Positions 17,465 to 26,752 of a stretch of DNA of 55,513 bases are shown here, piece by piece. The stretch is from CAYPHA01 sp964410215. Its GTDB lineage: Bacteria; Calditrichota; Calditrichia; Calditrichales; CAYPHA01. Numbering within the stretch: position 1 is the stretch's first letter; each line of letters opens with the position of its first letter. The translations under genes were made by a program, and so were the position numbers. The notes beneath the pieces are model-generated. The model did not search any database. It was not told the DNA's origin and was given only the letters and a program-made list of their open reading frames with translations. The DNA lies in contig CAYPHA010000027.1 in NCBI GenBank assembly GCA_964410215.1, forward strand, positions 1 to 55,513, given 5' to 3'.

Positions 17465-20332
17465 ATGAAAAATGAATATCAGGAAAGACACATCGGACCA
17501 CGCGGTGGCGATGTTGAAGAGATGCTGAAGGTTACCGGCGTATCCGGTCTCGATGAGCTGATCGATGAGGCCGTTCCCCGTACTATCAGGACGAAAAACC
17601 CGTTATCTTTACCGGATGCCGTAAGCGAACATATCTATTTAAAAGATTTGCAGCAAAAAGCCCGTGCGATCGATGTCTTTAAATCCTATATAGGGCTTGG
17701 GTACTATGACACCATCACACCCTCTGTAATAAAACGGATGATTTTTGAGAATCCGGGGTGGTATACACAATACACGCCTTACCAGGCGGAAATATCTCAG
17801 GGGCGCCTGGAGGCCCTGCTGAACTTTCAGACGATGATCATGGATCTGACGGGTATGGAAGTAGCCAATGCGTCACTCCTGGATGAAGGTACTGCCGCGG
17901 CGGAAGCAATGACCATGCTGTTCCGCCAGCGTAACCGTGAAAAGAAAAAACGTGATGCCAATCGCTTTTTTGTTTCAGATGCCGTTTTTCCTCAAACGCT
18001 TGATGTCCTGCAAACCCGTGCCGAACCGCTCGGCATCGAAATTGTTACCGGGGATTCCGGAACTTACGTTTTTGATGAAATGGATTTTGGCGCTCTCTTG
18101 CAGTATCCGGGAGAAGCCGGGGCGGTCAACGATTATTCAGCTTTTATCGAAAAAGCCCATGCCGAAGGGGTGCTGGTAACGGTAGCGGCCGATATCATGA
18201 GCCTGGTATTGCTTAAATCACCCGGTAGCATGGGTGCCGATGTCGTGGTTGGTTCCAGTCAGCGCTTCGGCGTTCCGATGGGGTATGGCGGGCCGCATGC
18301 GGCCTATTTCGCCACGCGTGAGGAATACAAGCGTCAGATACCGGGCCGGATTATCGGTGTATCCATTGACCGGTACGGAAACAGTGCCTACCGGATGGCT
18401 CTGCAAACCCGGGAACAGCATATCCGCCGGGAAAAAGCGACATCCAATATTTGTACGGCCCAGGCCCTTCTGGCAATTATGGCAGGCATGTACGCGGTAT
18501 ATCATGGTCCGCAGGGGCTGCGGGAAATTGCTACAGATATTCATAAAAAGGCCTGCGGCCTGAATAAAGCCCTTTCTGATCTTGGTTATGAACAAGTCAA
18601 CCATAATTTCTTTGACACATTAAGGATAAAGGTTTCGAAAGACGTCGTATCCCTGATTAAACAGAAATCACAGCGGGCAGGCATGAATTTCAGATATTTC
18701 GATGATAACCATATCGGTATTGCGATCGATGAAACCACCGGTACCGGAGAACTGAATGAAATCTCAACGCTGTTTGCCGAAACGGCAGGCAAAAATCCAC
18801 CTGAAATCCGGTTGGAGAATTTAAAACAATGCCTGCCGGAAATCCTTATACGTGATGACGCGATTCTCCTGCATCCGGTATTCAACGAACATCATTCCGA
18901 GACAAAAATGATGCGTTATATCAAACGCCTCGAGAACCGCGATCTTTCCTTAACAAATTCAATGATTCCTCTCGGTTCCTGCACGATGAAACTGAATCCG
19001 GCAACGGCTATGTATCCGGTAAGCTGGCCGCAGTTTTCCGGGATTCATCCTTTCGTGCCGGAAGAACAGGTGAAGGGATATAAGCAGATTATCGATGAGC
19101 TGGAATCCTACCTGAATACACTTACCGGTTTATATGCGACGTCACTGCAGCCGAATTCCGGGGCACAGGGAGAATATTCAGGGCTGATGGTGATTCGTGC
19201 CTACCAGAAAAGTATCGGTCAGGGGCACCGCCAGATCACGCTGATACCCAGTTCGGCACACGGCACCAATCCGGCTAGTGCTATTATGGCCGGTATGGAC
19301 GTAGTGATTGTCAATTGCAATGAAACCGGCGATGTGGATCTCGAAGAGCTTAAACAGAAAGCGAAGACGCACAGGGATAACCTGGCCGCCCTGATGATAA
19401 CCTACCCCTCCACGCACGGTGTGTTCGAGGAAGGCATTCAGGAAATGTGCCGGATTATCCATGAAAACGGCGGACAGGTCTATATGGATGGGGCCAATAT
19501 GAATGCACAGGTCGGACTGACCAATCCGGGACTGATCGGGGCGGATGTCTGCCATCTGAATTTGCATAAAACCTTCAGTATCCCCCATGGCGGCGGCGGT
19601 CCCGGTGTGGGACCTATCTGTGTGGCAGAGCATCTGGCACCCTTCCTGCCGGGACACCGATATGCACGAACAGGCGGTGAAAAAGCCATATCCGCGGTCG
19701 CTTCGACACCCTGGGGAAGCTCCAGTATATTGCTGATTTCCTATGCTTACATGAAAATGCTCGGGAAGACGGGGGTGACGGAAGCCAGCCGGTACGCTAT
19801 TCTGAATGCAAACTATATTAAATCCAGACTGGAGAAGTATTATCCGGTCTTGTATTCCGGAAAAACAGGACGCGTCGCCCATGAATTGATTTTTGATTTG
19901 CGCGTATTCAAGAATTCTTCCGACATCGATGCAGAGGATGTCGCAAAGCGCCTTATGGACTATGGATTTCACGCGCCAACCATGTCCTGGCCGGTGCCTG
20001 GTACGATCATGGTCGAACCAACGGAGAGTGAATCGAAGGATGAGCTGGATCGTTTCTGCAATGCCATGATAGCAATTTATGAGGAGATTAAGGAAATTGA
20101 GAACGGCGTTGCGGACCGGGAGGATAATGTCCTCAGGAATGCACCGCATACGGCTGCCGAAGCGGCGAGCGATGACTGGACGCATCCCTACTCGCGTCAA
20201 AAAGCCGTTTACCCCATATCATTTCTGAAAGAACATAAATTCTGGCCGGCGTCCGGCAGAATCGATAATACGTATGGTGACAGGCACCTGGTATGTGCCT
20301 GCCCGCCGATTGAAGCGTATATGGAAGAATAG
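17465..20332 (+). CDS. gcvP: Glycine dehydrogenase (decarboxylating), P protein of the glycine cleavage system
   Basis: A 955-aa full-length single-chain P protein, with both halves that are separate (GcvPA/GcvPB) in many bacteria. It decarboxylates glycine and transfers the aminomethyl group to lipoyl-GcvH. Visible hallmarks: N-terminal ERHIGP, the PLP-binding lysine in NLHKTFSIPHGGGGPG near residue 701, and SAHGTNPASA near 599. The ATG has AGGTGAG upstream. No gcvT or gcvH is adjacent, so the rest of the complex is encoded elsewhere. It ends eight bases from the convergent HiPIP gene. No glycine riboswitch is visible in the 101-base leader. Confidence 0.95.
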   Translation: MKNEYQERHIGPRGGDVEEMLKVTGVSGLDELIDEAVPRTIRTKNPLSLPDAVSEHIYLKDLQQKARAIDVFKSYIGLGYYDTITPSVIKRMIFENPGWYTQYTPYQAEISQGRLEALLNFQTMIMDLTGMEVANASLLDEGTAAAEAMTMLFRQRNREKKKRDANRFFVSDAVFPQTLDVLQTRAEPLGIEIVTGDSGTYVFDEMDFGALLQYPGEAGAVNDYSAFIEKAHAEGVLVTVAADIMSLVLLKSPGSMGADVVVGSSQRFGVPMGYGGPHAAYFATREEYKRQIPGRIIGVSIDRYGNSAYRMALQTREQHIRREKATSNICTAQALLAIMAGMYAVYHGPQGLREIATDIHKKACGLNKALSDLGYEQVNHNFFDTLRIKVSKDVVSLIKQKSQRAGMNFRYFDDNHIGIAIDETTGTGELNEISTLFAETAGKNPPEIRLENLKQCLPEILIRDDAILLHPVFNEHHSETKMMRYIKRLENRDLSLTNSMIPLGSCTMKLNPATAMYPVSWPQFSGIHPFVPEEQVKGYKQIIDELESYLNTLTGLYATSLQPNSGAQGEYSGLMVIRAYQKSIGQGHRQITLIPSSAHGTNPASAIMAGMDVVIVNCNETGDVDLEELKQKAKTHRDNLAALMITYPSTHGVFEEGIQEMCRIIHENGGQVYMDGANMNAQVGLTNPGLIGADVCHLNLHKTFSIPHGGGGPGVGPICVAEHLAPFLPGHRYARTGGEKAISAVASTPWGSSSILLISYAYMKMLGKTGVTEASRYAILNANYIKSRLEKYYPVLYSGKTGRVAHELIFDLRVFKNSSDIDAEDVAKRLMDYGFHAPTMSWPVPGTIMVEPTESESKDELDRFCNAMIAIYEEIKEIENGVADREDNVLRNAPHTAAEAASDDWTHPYSRQKAVYPISFLKEHKFWPASGRIDNTYGDRHLVCACPPIEAYMEE

Positions 20333-20340
20333 GCTTATAA

Positions 20341-20694
20341 TTATTCGATGGCTACCCAGACGGAGCACCAGCCCTCCGGATGAATAGGGCCTTTCATAAT
20401 TTCGCAGCCACCGCATTGCGAGCCGGGCTCGGGCTCGATCCACAGAGCGCAATTTTTACAGAGCTCCTCCGGATTTGGTGATGTAGCGACATACTCGAAT
20501 TCTTCGCGAACGGCTTTCTCTTCGTCCGTAAGACCGGAAAGATCGGCGCAGGGATCCTCAGCAGGCTTTTTTTCCGTTTCTGCTTTTTTCTCTGAAGAAC
20601 CGCATGCGCTTAGAAGGGCACCTGAGCTCAGTACAACACTGCTGATGACACTCATTACCTTAAGGAATTCCTTGCGGGTCCATTCCTGTTTCAT
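20341..20694 (-). CDS. High-potential iron-sulfur protein (HiPIP)
   Basis: A 117-aa exported small redox protein. The N-terminus has a twin-arginine-like region (TRKEFLKVM) and a hydrophobic stretch ending LLSAC, so it may be a Tat substrate, a lipoprotein or both. The C-terminal 45 residues carry the four cysteines of the HiPIP 4Fe-4S cluster: CKNC, then CGGC, then GWCSVW. HiPIPs are periplasmic one-electron carriers between bc-type complexes and terminal reductases or oxidases. ATG with AAAAGGAG. It is convergent with gcvP, so functional linkage to that gene is unlikely; the Rieske/cytochrome b genes near 50 kb are possible partners. Confidence 0.85.
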   Translation of the reverse strand: MKQEWTRKEFLKVMSVISSVVLSSGALLSACGSSEKKAETEKKPAEDPCADLSGLTDEEKAVREEFEYVATSPNPEELCKNCALWIEPEPGSQCGGCEIMKGPIHPEGWCSVWVAIE

Positions 20695-20847
20695 TTTAAG
20701 CTCCTTTTTGTTTAATGGCAGAATTTATCAGCCACCCGGAATATAATCATATTAATTCCTGTTACAAAAGATGTTGTTACACTATTTGAATTTTTATGAT
20801 GTTATCATTTTTTATACCCCCTGACTATTATTAGCTTTTAAAATGCC

Positions 20848-20867
20848 TCTGAAATAATCATTTCAGA
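20848..20867. promoter_or_regulatory. Operator-like palindrome between HiPIP and KamA-like genes
   Basis: TCTGAAAT (20848-20855) and ATTTCAGA (20860-20867) form a perfect 8-bp inverted repeat around AATC, 46 bases before the aminomutase-like gene and 153 bases from the divergent HiPIP start. There is no T-run, so a protein-binding site is more likely than a terminator. Confidence 0.4.
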
Positions 20868-20912
20868 AAACCCTCGTACTGAATTTTTCAATTAACTAAA
20901 AGACGAACCCGA

Positions 20913-22424
20913 ATGTTCAATAAACATAAGGATATGCGTATTACCATGAAATATACTACCAATGAAATAAATGAGATAAATGAAGCCACACTTGTATCGG
21001 ATTTGCCTGATACCATTGTAGATAACGGCAATGGCTGGGAATCCATAAACGATGTGGAAATTCCCGATGCCCTGAAAGAGGAAATATCGCCGGATCATCT
21101 GAAACACCGGCACTTCAATGATACACCGTTCTGGCAAAAAATACCCGCATTTAAAAATGTTTCGCGTGAAGAATTTCTGGATGTGAAATTCCAGAACAAG
21201 CATTCCGTCACGGAAGTAGGGCACTTTGAAGAATTACTGGGTGATCTGATGGATAAGGATTTCCTGGCCGATATTCAGAAGGGGATGTCGGAAGCGCCGA
21301 TGAATATTCGGATATCACCCTATATTCTCAGCCTGATTGACTGGGATAATCCTTACAGCGATCCGTTACGCCGTCAGTTTGTACCGGTTTCATCGACCCG
21401 GATAAAGGATCATCCCCGTTTGACGCTGGATTCGCTACACGAACAGGATGATTCGCCGGTCCTGGGACTGGTGCACCGCTATTATGATAAGGCATTGTTC
21501 CTGCCGCTGGATGTATGTCCGGTATACTGCCGGTTTTGTACACGCAGTTATGCCATCGGAGGTAATACCGATCAGGTGACCAAGCTCAGTTTTCGTCCCC
21601 TGCCCAAAAAATGGTATAAAGCCTTCGCTTATATCGCATCCCGTCCCGAAATCGAGGATATCGTGATTTCCGGTGGTGATACATTCATGCTGGCGCCTGT
21701 TCGTATCCGTCAGATCGGTGAAATGCTGCTGTCCATTCCCCACGTCCGCCGGTTGCGCTTTGCCAGCAAGGGTCCTGCCGTCATGCCTATGAAAATTCTG
21801 ACCGATACGGAATGGACGGATGCACTTGTCGATGTGGTACAGCAGGGAAGGGATAAAGGTAAAGAAGTGGTATTGCACACCCATTTCAACAGTCCCAATG
21901 AAATCACCCAGATCACATATGATGCGATGCTGCACCTTTTTAAACGAGGCGTCAAGATTCGTAACCAGAGCGTACTGATCCGCGGCGTTAATGACCGTGT
22001 GGAAGACATGGCCCACCTTGTGAAAAAACTGTCCGTTATGAACGTTCAGCCTTATTATGTCTACCAGCACGATATGGTCAAAGGTGTTGAAGAATTACGT
22101 ACGCGCCTGAAGGATTCGATCGAGCTGGAACGGAATATCCGCGGCATCACGGCCGGTTTCAATACACCGGTATTCGTTACGGATGCCCCCGGAGGCGGAG
22201 GTAAACGGGATATTCACAGTTACGATTATTATGATGATGTAACCGGAATCAGTGTTTATCGCAGTCCAAGTGTGAACAAGGAAAAGATTTATCTCTATTT
22301 TGATCCGGTCGATCTGCTCCCGGAAGAGGGCCGGAAACGGTGGGAAGATCCTGAAAACCATACGGACATGATTAATGAAGCCATCCGGGCCAGCGGAAAC
22401 CAGGATATGCGTCTCGCCATCTAG
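20913..22424 (+). CDS. Lysine 2,3-aminomutase-like radical SAM protein (KamA family)
   Basis: A 503-aa KamA-family radical SAM enzyme. The cluster motif CPVYCRFC lies near residues 201-208 and PLP-dependent aminomutase features are present (SGGD, FVTDAPGGGGK near 420-430). Characterised KamA enzymes move the alpha-amino group of lysine or glutamate to the beta position, often for fermentation or beta-amino-acid osmolytes. This one is about 90 residues longer than clostridial KamA, mainly at the N-terminus, and belongs to an uncharacterised subgroup. Other in-frame ATGs at 20934 and 20946 are possible starts. Its TAG stop shares the CTAG palindrome with the stop of the convergent lipoprotein gene. 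Confidence 0.85.
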   Translation: MFNKHKDMRITMKYTTNEINEINEATLVSDLPDTIVDNGNGWESINDVEIPDALKEEISPDHLKHRHFNDTPFWQKIPAFKNVSREEFLDVKFQNKHSVTEVGHFEELLGDLMDKDFLADIQKGMSEAPMNIRISPYILSLIDWDNPYSDPLRRQFVPVSSTRIKDHPRLTLDSLHEQDDSPVLGLVHRYYDKALFLPLDVCPVYCRFCTRSYAIGGNTDQVTKLSFRPLPKKWYKAFAYIASRPEIEDIVISGGDTFMLAPVRIRQIGEMLLSIPHVRRLRFASKGPAVMPMKILTDTEWTDALVDVVQQGRDKGKEVVLHTHFNSPNEITQITYDAMLHLFKRGVKIRNQSVLIRGVNDRVEDMAHLVKKLSVMNVQPYYVYQHDMVKGVEELRTRLKDSIELERNIRGITAGFNTPVFVTDAPGGGGKRDIHSYDYYDDVTGISVYRSPSVNKEKIYLYFDPVDLLPEEGRKRWEDPENHTDMINEAIRASGNQDMRLAI

Positions 22425-23143
22425 AGGCTTGTTTCCCGATATGTTTTCGCATTGAATGCCACGGGTGTGGCATTGTCAACGGAGCCTGAAAAAATAATCG
22501 TGTAAATGTTTTGCGATAAAAAGGTAACCGGATCGATATCGAGATCCGGGATGGCATCTTCCATGCCTTCCACCGAAAAGTGAAAGCTGCCGGCAACGAC
22601 CTTGAGGTAAGCCGTATGGTCAAGATGTTCGAGGACCGGGATTTCGACCCGGTTATCTTTTTCCGTAATTTGTAACGCCCCTGCATCACCGGCAAGGTGA
22701 ACGATACGGATAGAGGCATAACCACTGTCGGGAACGGCAAGCGTGTCGTTTAAAACCATCAGATCCGGACTGATAGTCGATTCGTAATCATAGGCAATGA
22801 TCGTGTATTTCTTGTTTTCCTCAACGGTGAAGCTTGCAGCGGAAACAGCGATATTCGTATTTGTCAGATACATTTTTGCATCCCTGTCACCCGCGACGAA
22901 GTCATAGTATCCATATTGATTTCCATATGTCGTGGCATACTTAACAACATAATAATTGTCTTCATAAAGATCACGGAATGTTATATCAATCTCATCCGTG
23001 CTTGCGGCCGAATGGATGATGCGCACCTCTCCCCGTTGTTGGCTGGATGTCGTTTCCTGCCCTTCTGTCGATGCGACCGGGTCATCACACCCGGTAAAAA
23101 TAATGGTACTCAGTAGTAAAAAAATGACTATATATCGAATCAT
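22421..23143 (-). CDS. DUF4397 domain lipoprotein
   Basis: A 240-aa lipoprotein. The signal LLLSTIIFTGC ends in a lipobox cysteine (about residue 19), followed by a Ser/Thr-rich linker. The remainder matches DUF4397: two beta-rich repeats starting VRIIHSAAS (near 41) and IRIVHLAGD (near 145). DUF4397 proteins are surface or secreted proteins of FCB bacteria with no known activity. ATG with GGAGA upstream. Convergent with, and overlapping by four bases, the KamA-like gene. Confidence 0.85.
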   Translation of the reverse strand: MIRYIVIFLLLSTIIFTGCDDPVASTEGQETTSSQQRGEVRIIHSAASTDEIDITFRDLYEDNYYVVKYATTYGNQYGYYDFVAGDRDAKMYLTNTNIAVSAASFTVEENKKYTIIAYDYESTISPDLMVLNDTLAVPDSGYASIRIVHLAGDAGALQITEKDNRVEIPVLEHLDHTAYLKVVAGSFHFSVEGMEDAIPDLDIDPVTFLSQNIYTIIFSGSVDNATPVAFNAKTYRETSL

Positions 23144-23263
23144 ACAATTTCTCCGGAATGTTTGCGTTTTCCTGTAATTACTATTTTATGACATGAAATG
23201 CAAGCTTATTCCCTGCCCTCGGCCATTTGCTGGTAAAGAATCACCGTTTTCTATTTTTGGAAC

Positions 23264-25789
23264 ATGTTTGTCATGTTTTTATTAAATTGCATAACAGAGA
23301 AACTGAAAAGGTCGCGTTGGCGCATGTTGCTGTCAATCCCCAAAAAACGCGTATATATCGTCGATATCATCATAGCCCTGGTCTGTATTGCCGGATTCCG
23401 GCAGGTTTATGACAAAGGGGGATTGGAATGGGTCTTGCAGTACAGTGATCAAGGCGTTCAGGTGCTGTCAACTACGGGCATGAAACCGGGATCGTCCATT
23501 CAGGAGGGTGACTATATTCGCAGTGTTAACGGTCATGCGGTTCTCACACCCGAAGATCTGGAATTTCTGTTTGACGCGGAAAAGCCGGGTAACTTCGTAA
23601 CGATCACCGTGGATCGAAAGGGTATTTTTTATACGCTACCCGTTGAGTTGACCAGGATCAATTCTCTTTCATACCTCACCATTCTCTTTCTGACGGGAGC
23701 CATATTTTTCACCATTGGGCTGGTCGTTCTGTACAAACGGCCGGAAGGCGAGTCTGTTGCACTTATTTTCCATTGGATTTCCATGACCGTCAGTATTCAT
23801 ATTATGACGACCTTTGGCAGCTATGAAACGGATCCGGCCTTTACCGGATACGTTCTGCGGATGATATTTTTTCTTGCTTCTGTTTTCACACCGGTCTTGT
23901 TCCTGCATTTCAGCCTGTTATTCCCCTGCGAAAAATGGACCCGTTACCTGAAAACAATACGGGGTATGTATGCCATTTCAATCGTTTTCTTTGTTGCGCT
24001 GTCTTTCCTGTTTATTCAGGCAGCGCGTATACTTTCCATCAGCCGTTTTCATGATTTCATGCTGGTGTACAATGTCGGACGCTGGTTCTTTGCCCTGTGC
24101 CTGATTCTGGGTGTCGCCAACATGTTTCATTCGTATCGGACGGCACGGGAGGAGGGGGAGCGCCGAAAATTGCGCTGGGTGATTCTGGGACTTGTAATCG
24201 GTCCGCTCAGTTTCGGACTGTTATGGCAGATCCCGCAAACAGTAACCTCACAGGCCCTGGTACCCGAAGAGGTTCTGCTGATATTAACGGCTTTAACACC
24301 GCTGACCTTTGCCATCTCCATTGTCCGATATCATCTTTTTGATATCGATGTAATCTTCAATCGCGGTACGGTTTATTTTTTTGTATTAGCGCTTGTTATG
24401 GCTGTCTATTCCGTTATCGTGGGTTTCACCGCCCTTTTGCTCGGTACGCTGACGATCCGCGCATCGATTATCGCTTCCGGCATTGCCGCCGTGATGGTCG
24501 CGTTGCTTTTCGAACCCGCACGTAAAGGGATTCAACGATTCGTGGACCGGCGTTTTTTCCGTGTGCGTTATGATTACCGTTTAGCCCAGCAGGAATTCAT
24601 GACTTCCATGAGTGGTTTTATGGATAGCGGATTAATGGCCCGGTATATCGTCCGGAAGATAAATGACATCCTGCAACCGGAAGCTGTTGCCCTCGTCACT
24701 TATAATCCGGAGCAGAACAGCTGGAATCAGGTCAGCGAGATCAATATGTCCGGCGTTACCAGGGATGTGCTGGACAGGTTGTCTGCATATACCAGTCGTT
24801 CGATGCATTCTGTTCTGGCTGTAAACCGGTGCCTGGAACCCGGCATTGGTTTTTATGATTTAGAGGGTGAAATGACAGGGGAGAAAACCATTGTCATTGC
24901 TTTGCCGGTGCGGCTTCAAAAGGAGGAGCTGTCCGGATTTCTGCTGATGGGTGAGAAGAAATCAGGTACGCGTTATTCTATGGAAGATGTGGATCTGTTG
25001 AAGTCTGTACTAAACCAGTATGCAGCAGCGATTGAACGCATTCGCCTTCAGCGTGATCTCCTGCTCAAACACGAAGAGATGCGCAGGCTTGATGAGCTGA
25101 ACCGGATAAAATCATTTTTCGTATCCAGTGTTTCCCACGACCTGCAGACGCCGCTGACATCCATTAAAATGTTTGCGGAGATGCTCCGATCGGGTAAGCC
25201 CTTATCAGTGGAAGAACAGAATGAATACCTCGCCATTATTCAGGGCGAAACGGAGCGGCTTTCGCGACTGATTAATAATGTTCTCGACTTTTCACGGATA
25301 GAGAGAGGGATAAAGTCCTATAATTTTTCCCGCATGGATCTCATACAGGTTGTAAATGAGGTGCTGCGGGTGATGCGCTACACGATAGAACAGAATGGGT
25401 TTCAAGTGCAGGCAGCGCTTCCGGCGGAGAAAATCATCCTGAAGATCGACAGAGATGCCATCGCAGAAGCGCTCATGAATCTCATCTCCAATGCGATAAA
25501 ATATTCGGAGACTGTCAAGCATATGCGCATAGCGGTTCATAAGGAAGACGATTATGTGGTTTTATCGGTTCAGGACAGGGGCATTGGAATCGATGAGAGT
25601 GAAAAAGAAAAAATATTCACTACCTTTTACAGGTCTGAAGATCCTAAAGTGAAAACGCGGGGTGGCGCCGGCCTGGGGCTGACGCTTGTGCAACATATTG
25701 CCGAGGCCCATAAGGGGAAGATATCGGTAGAGAGTAAAACCGGGCAGGGCAGTACTTTTTCGTTATACCTGCCAGAGGGAGATCAATAA
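23264..25789 (+). CDS. Sensor histidine kinase with PDZ, membrane and GAF-like regions
   Basis: An 841-aa hybrid-architecture sensor. After one membrane helix (about 24-45) a PDZ-like domain follows (about 50-120, GSSIQEGDYIRSVNG), then about seven membrane helices (130-430), a GAF-like region (about 445-600), HisKA with the phospho-acceptor His in VSHDLQTPLTS near 624, and HATPase_c with N box LMNLISNAIKYS near 740, DRGIGID and GGAGLGLTLVQH. The PDZ domain before the membrane part suggests sensing of exposed protein termini or envelope state; this is inference. Its TAA overlaps the ATG of the response regulator (TAATG), so the two are translationally coupled. Confidence 0.9.
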   Translation: MFVMFLLNCITEKLKRSRWRMLLSIPKKRVYIVDIIIALVCIAGFRQVYDKGGLEWVLQYSDQGVQVLSTTGMKPGSSIQEGDYIRSVNGHAVLTPEDLEFLFDAEKPGNFVTITVDRKGIFYTLPVELTRINSLSYLTILFLTGAIFFTIGLVVLYKRPEGESVALIFHWISMTVSIHIMTTFGSYETDPAFTGYVLRMIFFLASVFTPVLFLHFSLLFPCEKWTRYLKTIRGMYAISIVFFVALSFLFIQAARILSISRFHDFMLVYNVGRWFFALCLILGVANMFHSYRTAREEGERRKLRWVILGLVIGPLSFGLLWQIPQTVTSQALVPEEVLLILTALTPLTFAISIVRYHLFDIDVIFNRGTVYFFVLALVMAVYSVIVGFTALLLGTLTIRASIIASGIAAVMVALLFEPARKGIQRFVDRRFFRVRYDYRLAQQEFMTSMSGFMDSGLMARYIVRKINDILQPEAVALVTYNPEQNSWNQVSEINMSGVTRDVLDRLSAYTSRSMHSVLAVNRCLEPGIGFYDLEGEMTGEKTIVIALPVRLQKEELSGFLLMGEKKSGTRYSMEDVDLLKSVLNQYAAAIERIRLQRDLLLKHEEMRRLDELNRIKSFFVSSVSHDLQTPLTSIKMFAEMLRSGKPLSVEEQNEYLAIIQGETERLSRLINNVLDFSRIERGIKSYNFSRMDLIQVVNEVLRVMRYTIEQNGFQVQAALPAEKIILKIDRDAIAEALMNLISNAIKYSETVKHMRIAVHKEDDYVVLSVQDRGIGIDESEKEKIFTTFYRSEDPKVKTRGGAGLGLTLVQHIAEAHKGKISVESKTGQGSTFSLYLPEGDQ

Positions 25790-26469
25790 TGCAACGGATT
25801 CTTGTGATTGAAGATGATCCGGCCATCCGGAAGGGATTGACGATCAGTCTTGCTGAAGAGCATTTTGATGTGGATACGTCCGCAGATGGTGAAGAAGGAT
25901 TCCGTAAGGCATCCTCAGGAAAGTATGACCTGATCCTGCTGGATCTGATGCTGCCGGGCAAAACAGGTGAGGAAATTTGTCAGGGTCTTCGCGAGAATAA
26001 AATCGATACACCCATCATCATGCTGACCAGTAAAAGGGAAGAAATCAATAAAGTCCTGGGATTTGAAAAAGGGGCCGATGATTATGTGACCAAACCGTTC
26101 AGTGTGCACGAGTTGAAGGCGCGTATAAGGGCGATTCTGCGTCGATCAAAAGGACGGCAGACTTCCACTGAGTCATTCCGGTTCGGCTCGGTCGCTATTG
26201 ATTTCAGGAAGCAGGAAATGACGCGCGCCGCAAAGCCGGTCAAACTCTCCGTAAAAGAATTTGAAATACTGCATTTTTTTGTCGATCATCCGGGTGAGGT
26301 GGTGACCCGGGAAATGCTCCTCGATGAAGTGTGGGGATATGATGTGTACCCGACCACCCGCACCGTTGATACGTTCATTCTGAATATCCGGAAAAAGATT
26401 GAAGAAGATCCCTCCCATCCTAAACATCTGATCACCGTCCATAAGGCGGGGTATAAATTCGTTATTTGA
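25789..26469 (+). CDS. OmpR/PhoB-family response regulator
   Basis: A 226-aa two-domain regulator. The receiver has the acidic pair EDD (residues 8-10), the phospho-acceptor Asp in ILLDLMLP near 52, and the conserved Lys in TKPF near 102. The C-terminal winged helix (about 130-226) has the usual VVTREMLLDEVWGY and RTVDTFILNIRKKIE. It is the partner of the coupled kinase. Its target is unknown, but a PhoB-box-like direct repeat lies 190 bases downstream at 26661-26678 before the next gene. Confidence 0.92.
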   Translation: MQRILVIEDDPAIRKGLTISLAEEHFDVDTSADGEEGFRKASSGKYDLILLDLMLPGKTGEEICQGLRENKIDTPIIMLTSKREEINKVLGFEKGADDYVTKPFSVHELKARIRAILRRSKGRQTSTESFRFGSVAIDFRKQEMTRAAKPVKLSVKEFEILHFFVDHPGEVVTREMLLDEVWGYDVYPTTRTVDTFILNIRKKIEEDPSHPKHLITVHKAGYKFVI

Positions 26470-26478
26470 CAGGTAATG

Positions 26479-26653
26479 GTTACACGAAGGGCCACGAAGG
26501 AGACACAGAGAAACACGAAGTAAATCTTAGGATTGTGCCTGTTAGCGTAATATTTGTTCCGGGATTCTTACTATAGTCTTTGTAAGACTAATCTTAAAAA
26601 TAGGTTAATTCTTCGTGTAGCTTCGTGTCTCCTTCGTGGCCCTTCGTGTTACT
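26479..26653. repeat. Inverted repeat of the ACGAAG/CACAGAG family, copy 2
   Basis: Left arm 26479-26520 (GTTACACGAAGGGCCACGAAG and on) and right arm 26611-26653 are near-perfect reverse complements over about 40 bases, separated by about 90 bases. This fills most of the gap after the response regulator. The long hairpin may terminate the kinase-regulator transcript. Confidence 0.8.
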
Positions 26654-26660
26654 CCATCTT

Positions 26661-26678
26661 TTGACAAATTTTTGACAG
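26661..26678 (-). promoter_or_regulatory. PhoB-box-like direct repeat
   Basis: On the minus strand the site reads CTGTCAA AAAT TTGTCAA, two 7-base half-sites with a 4-base AT-rich spacer. This is the geometry and near the consensus of Pho boxes bound by OmpR/PhoB-type regulators. It lies between the OmpR/PhoB-type regulator gene and the radical SAM gene. Autoregulation is unlikely because the operon starts upstream. Confidence 0.4.
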
Positions 26679-26752
26679 GCATTTTACATCCTCATGACAT
26701 CATCTCCTTCAACGCTTCGTAGTATGCTACAGAAACGGAAAGGAAACATGTC

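Noticed and set aside
19178..20200. 340-codon open frame on the minus strand inside gcvP
   Set aside because: Lies wholly antisense to strongly conserved gcvP; its translation has no family likeness and it is explained by the codon bias of gcvP.
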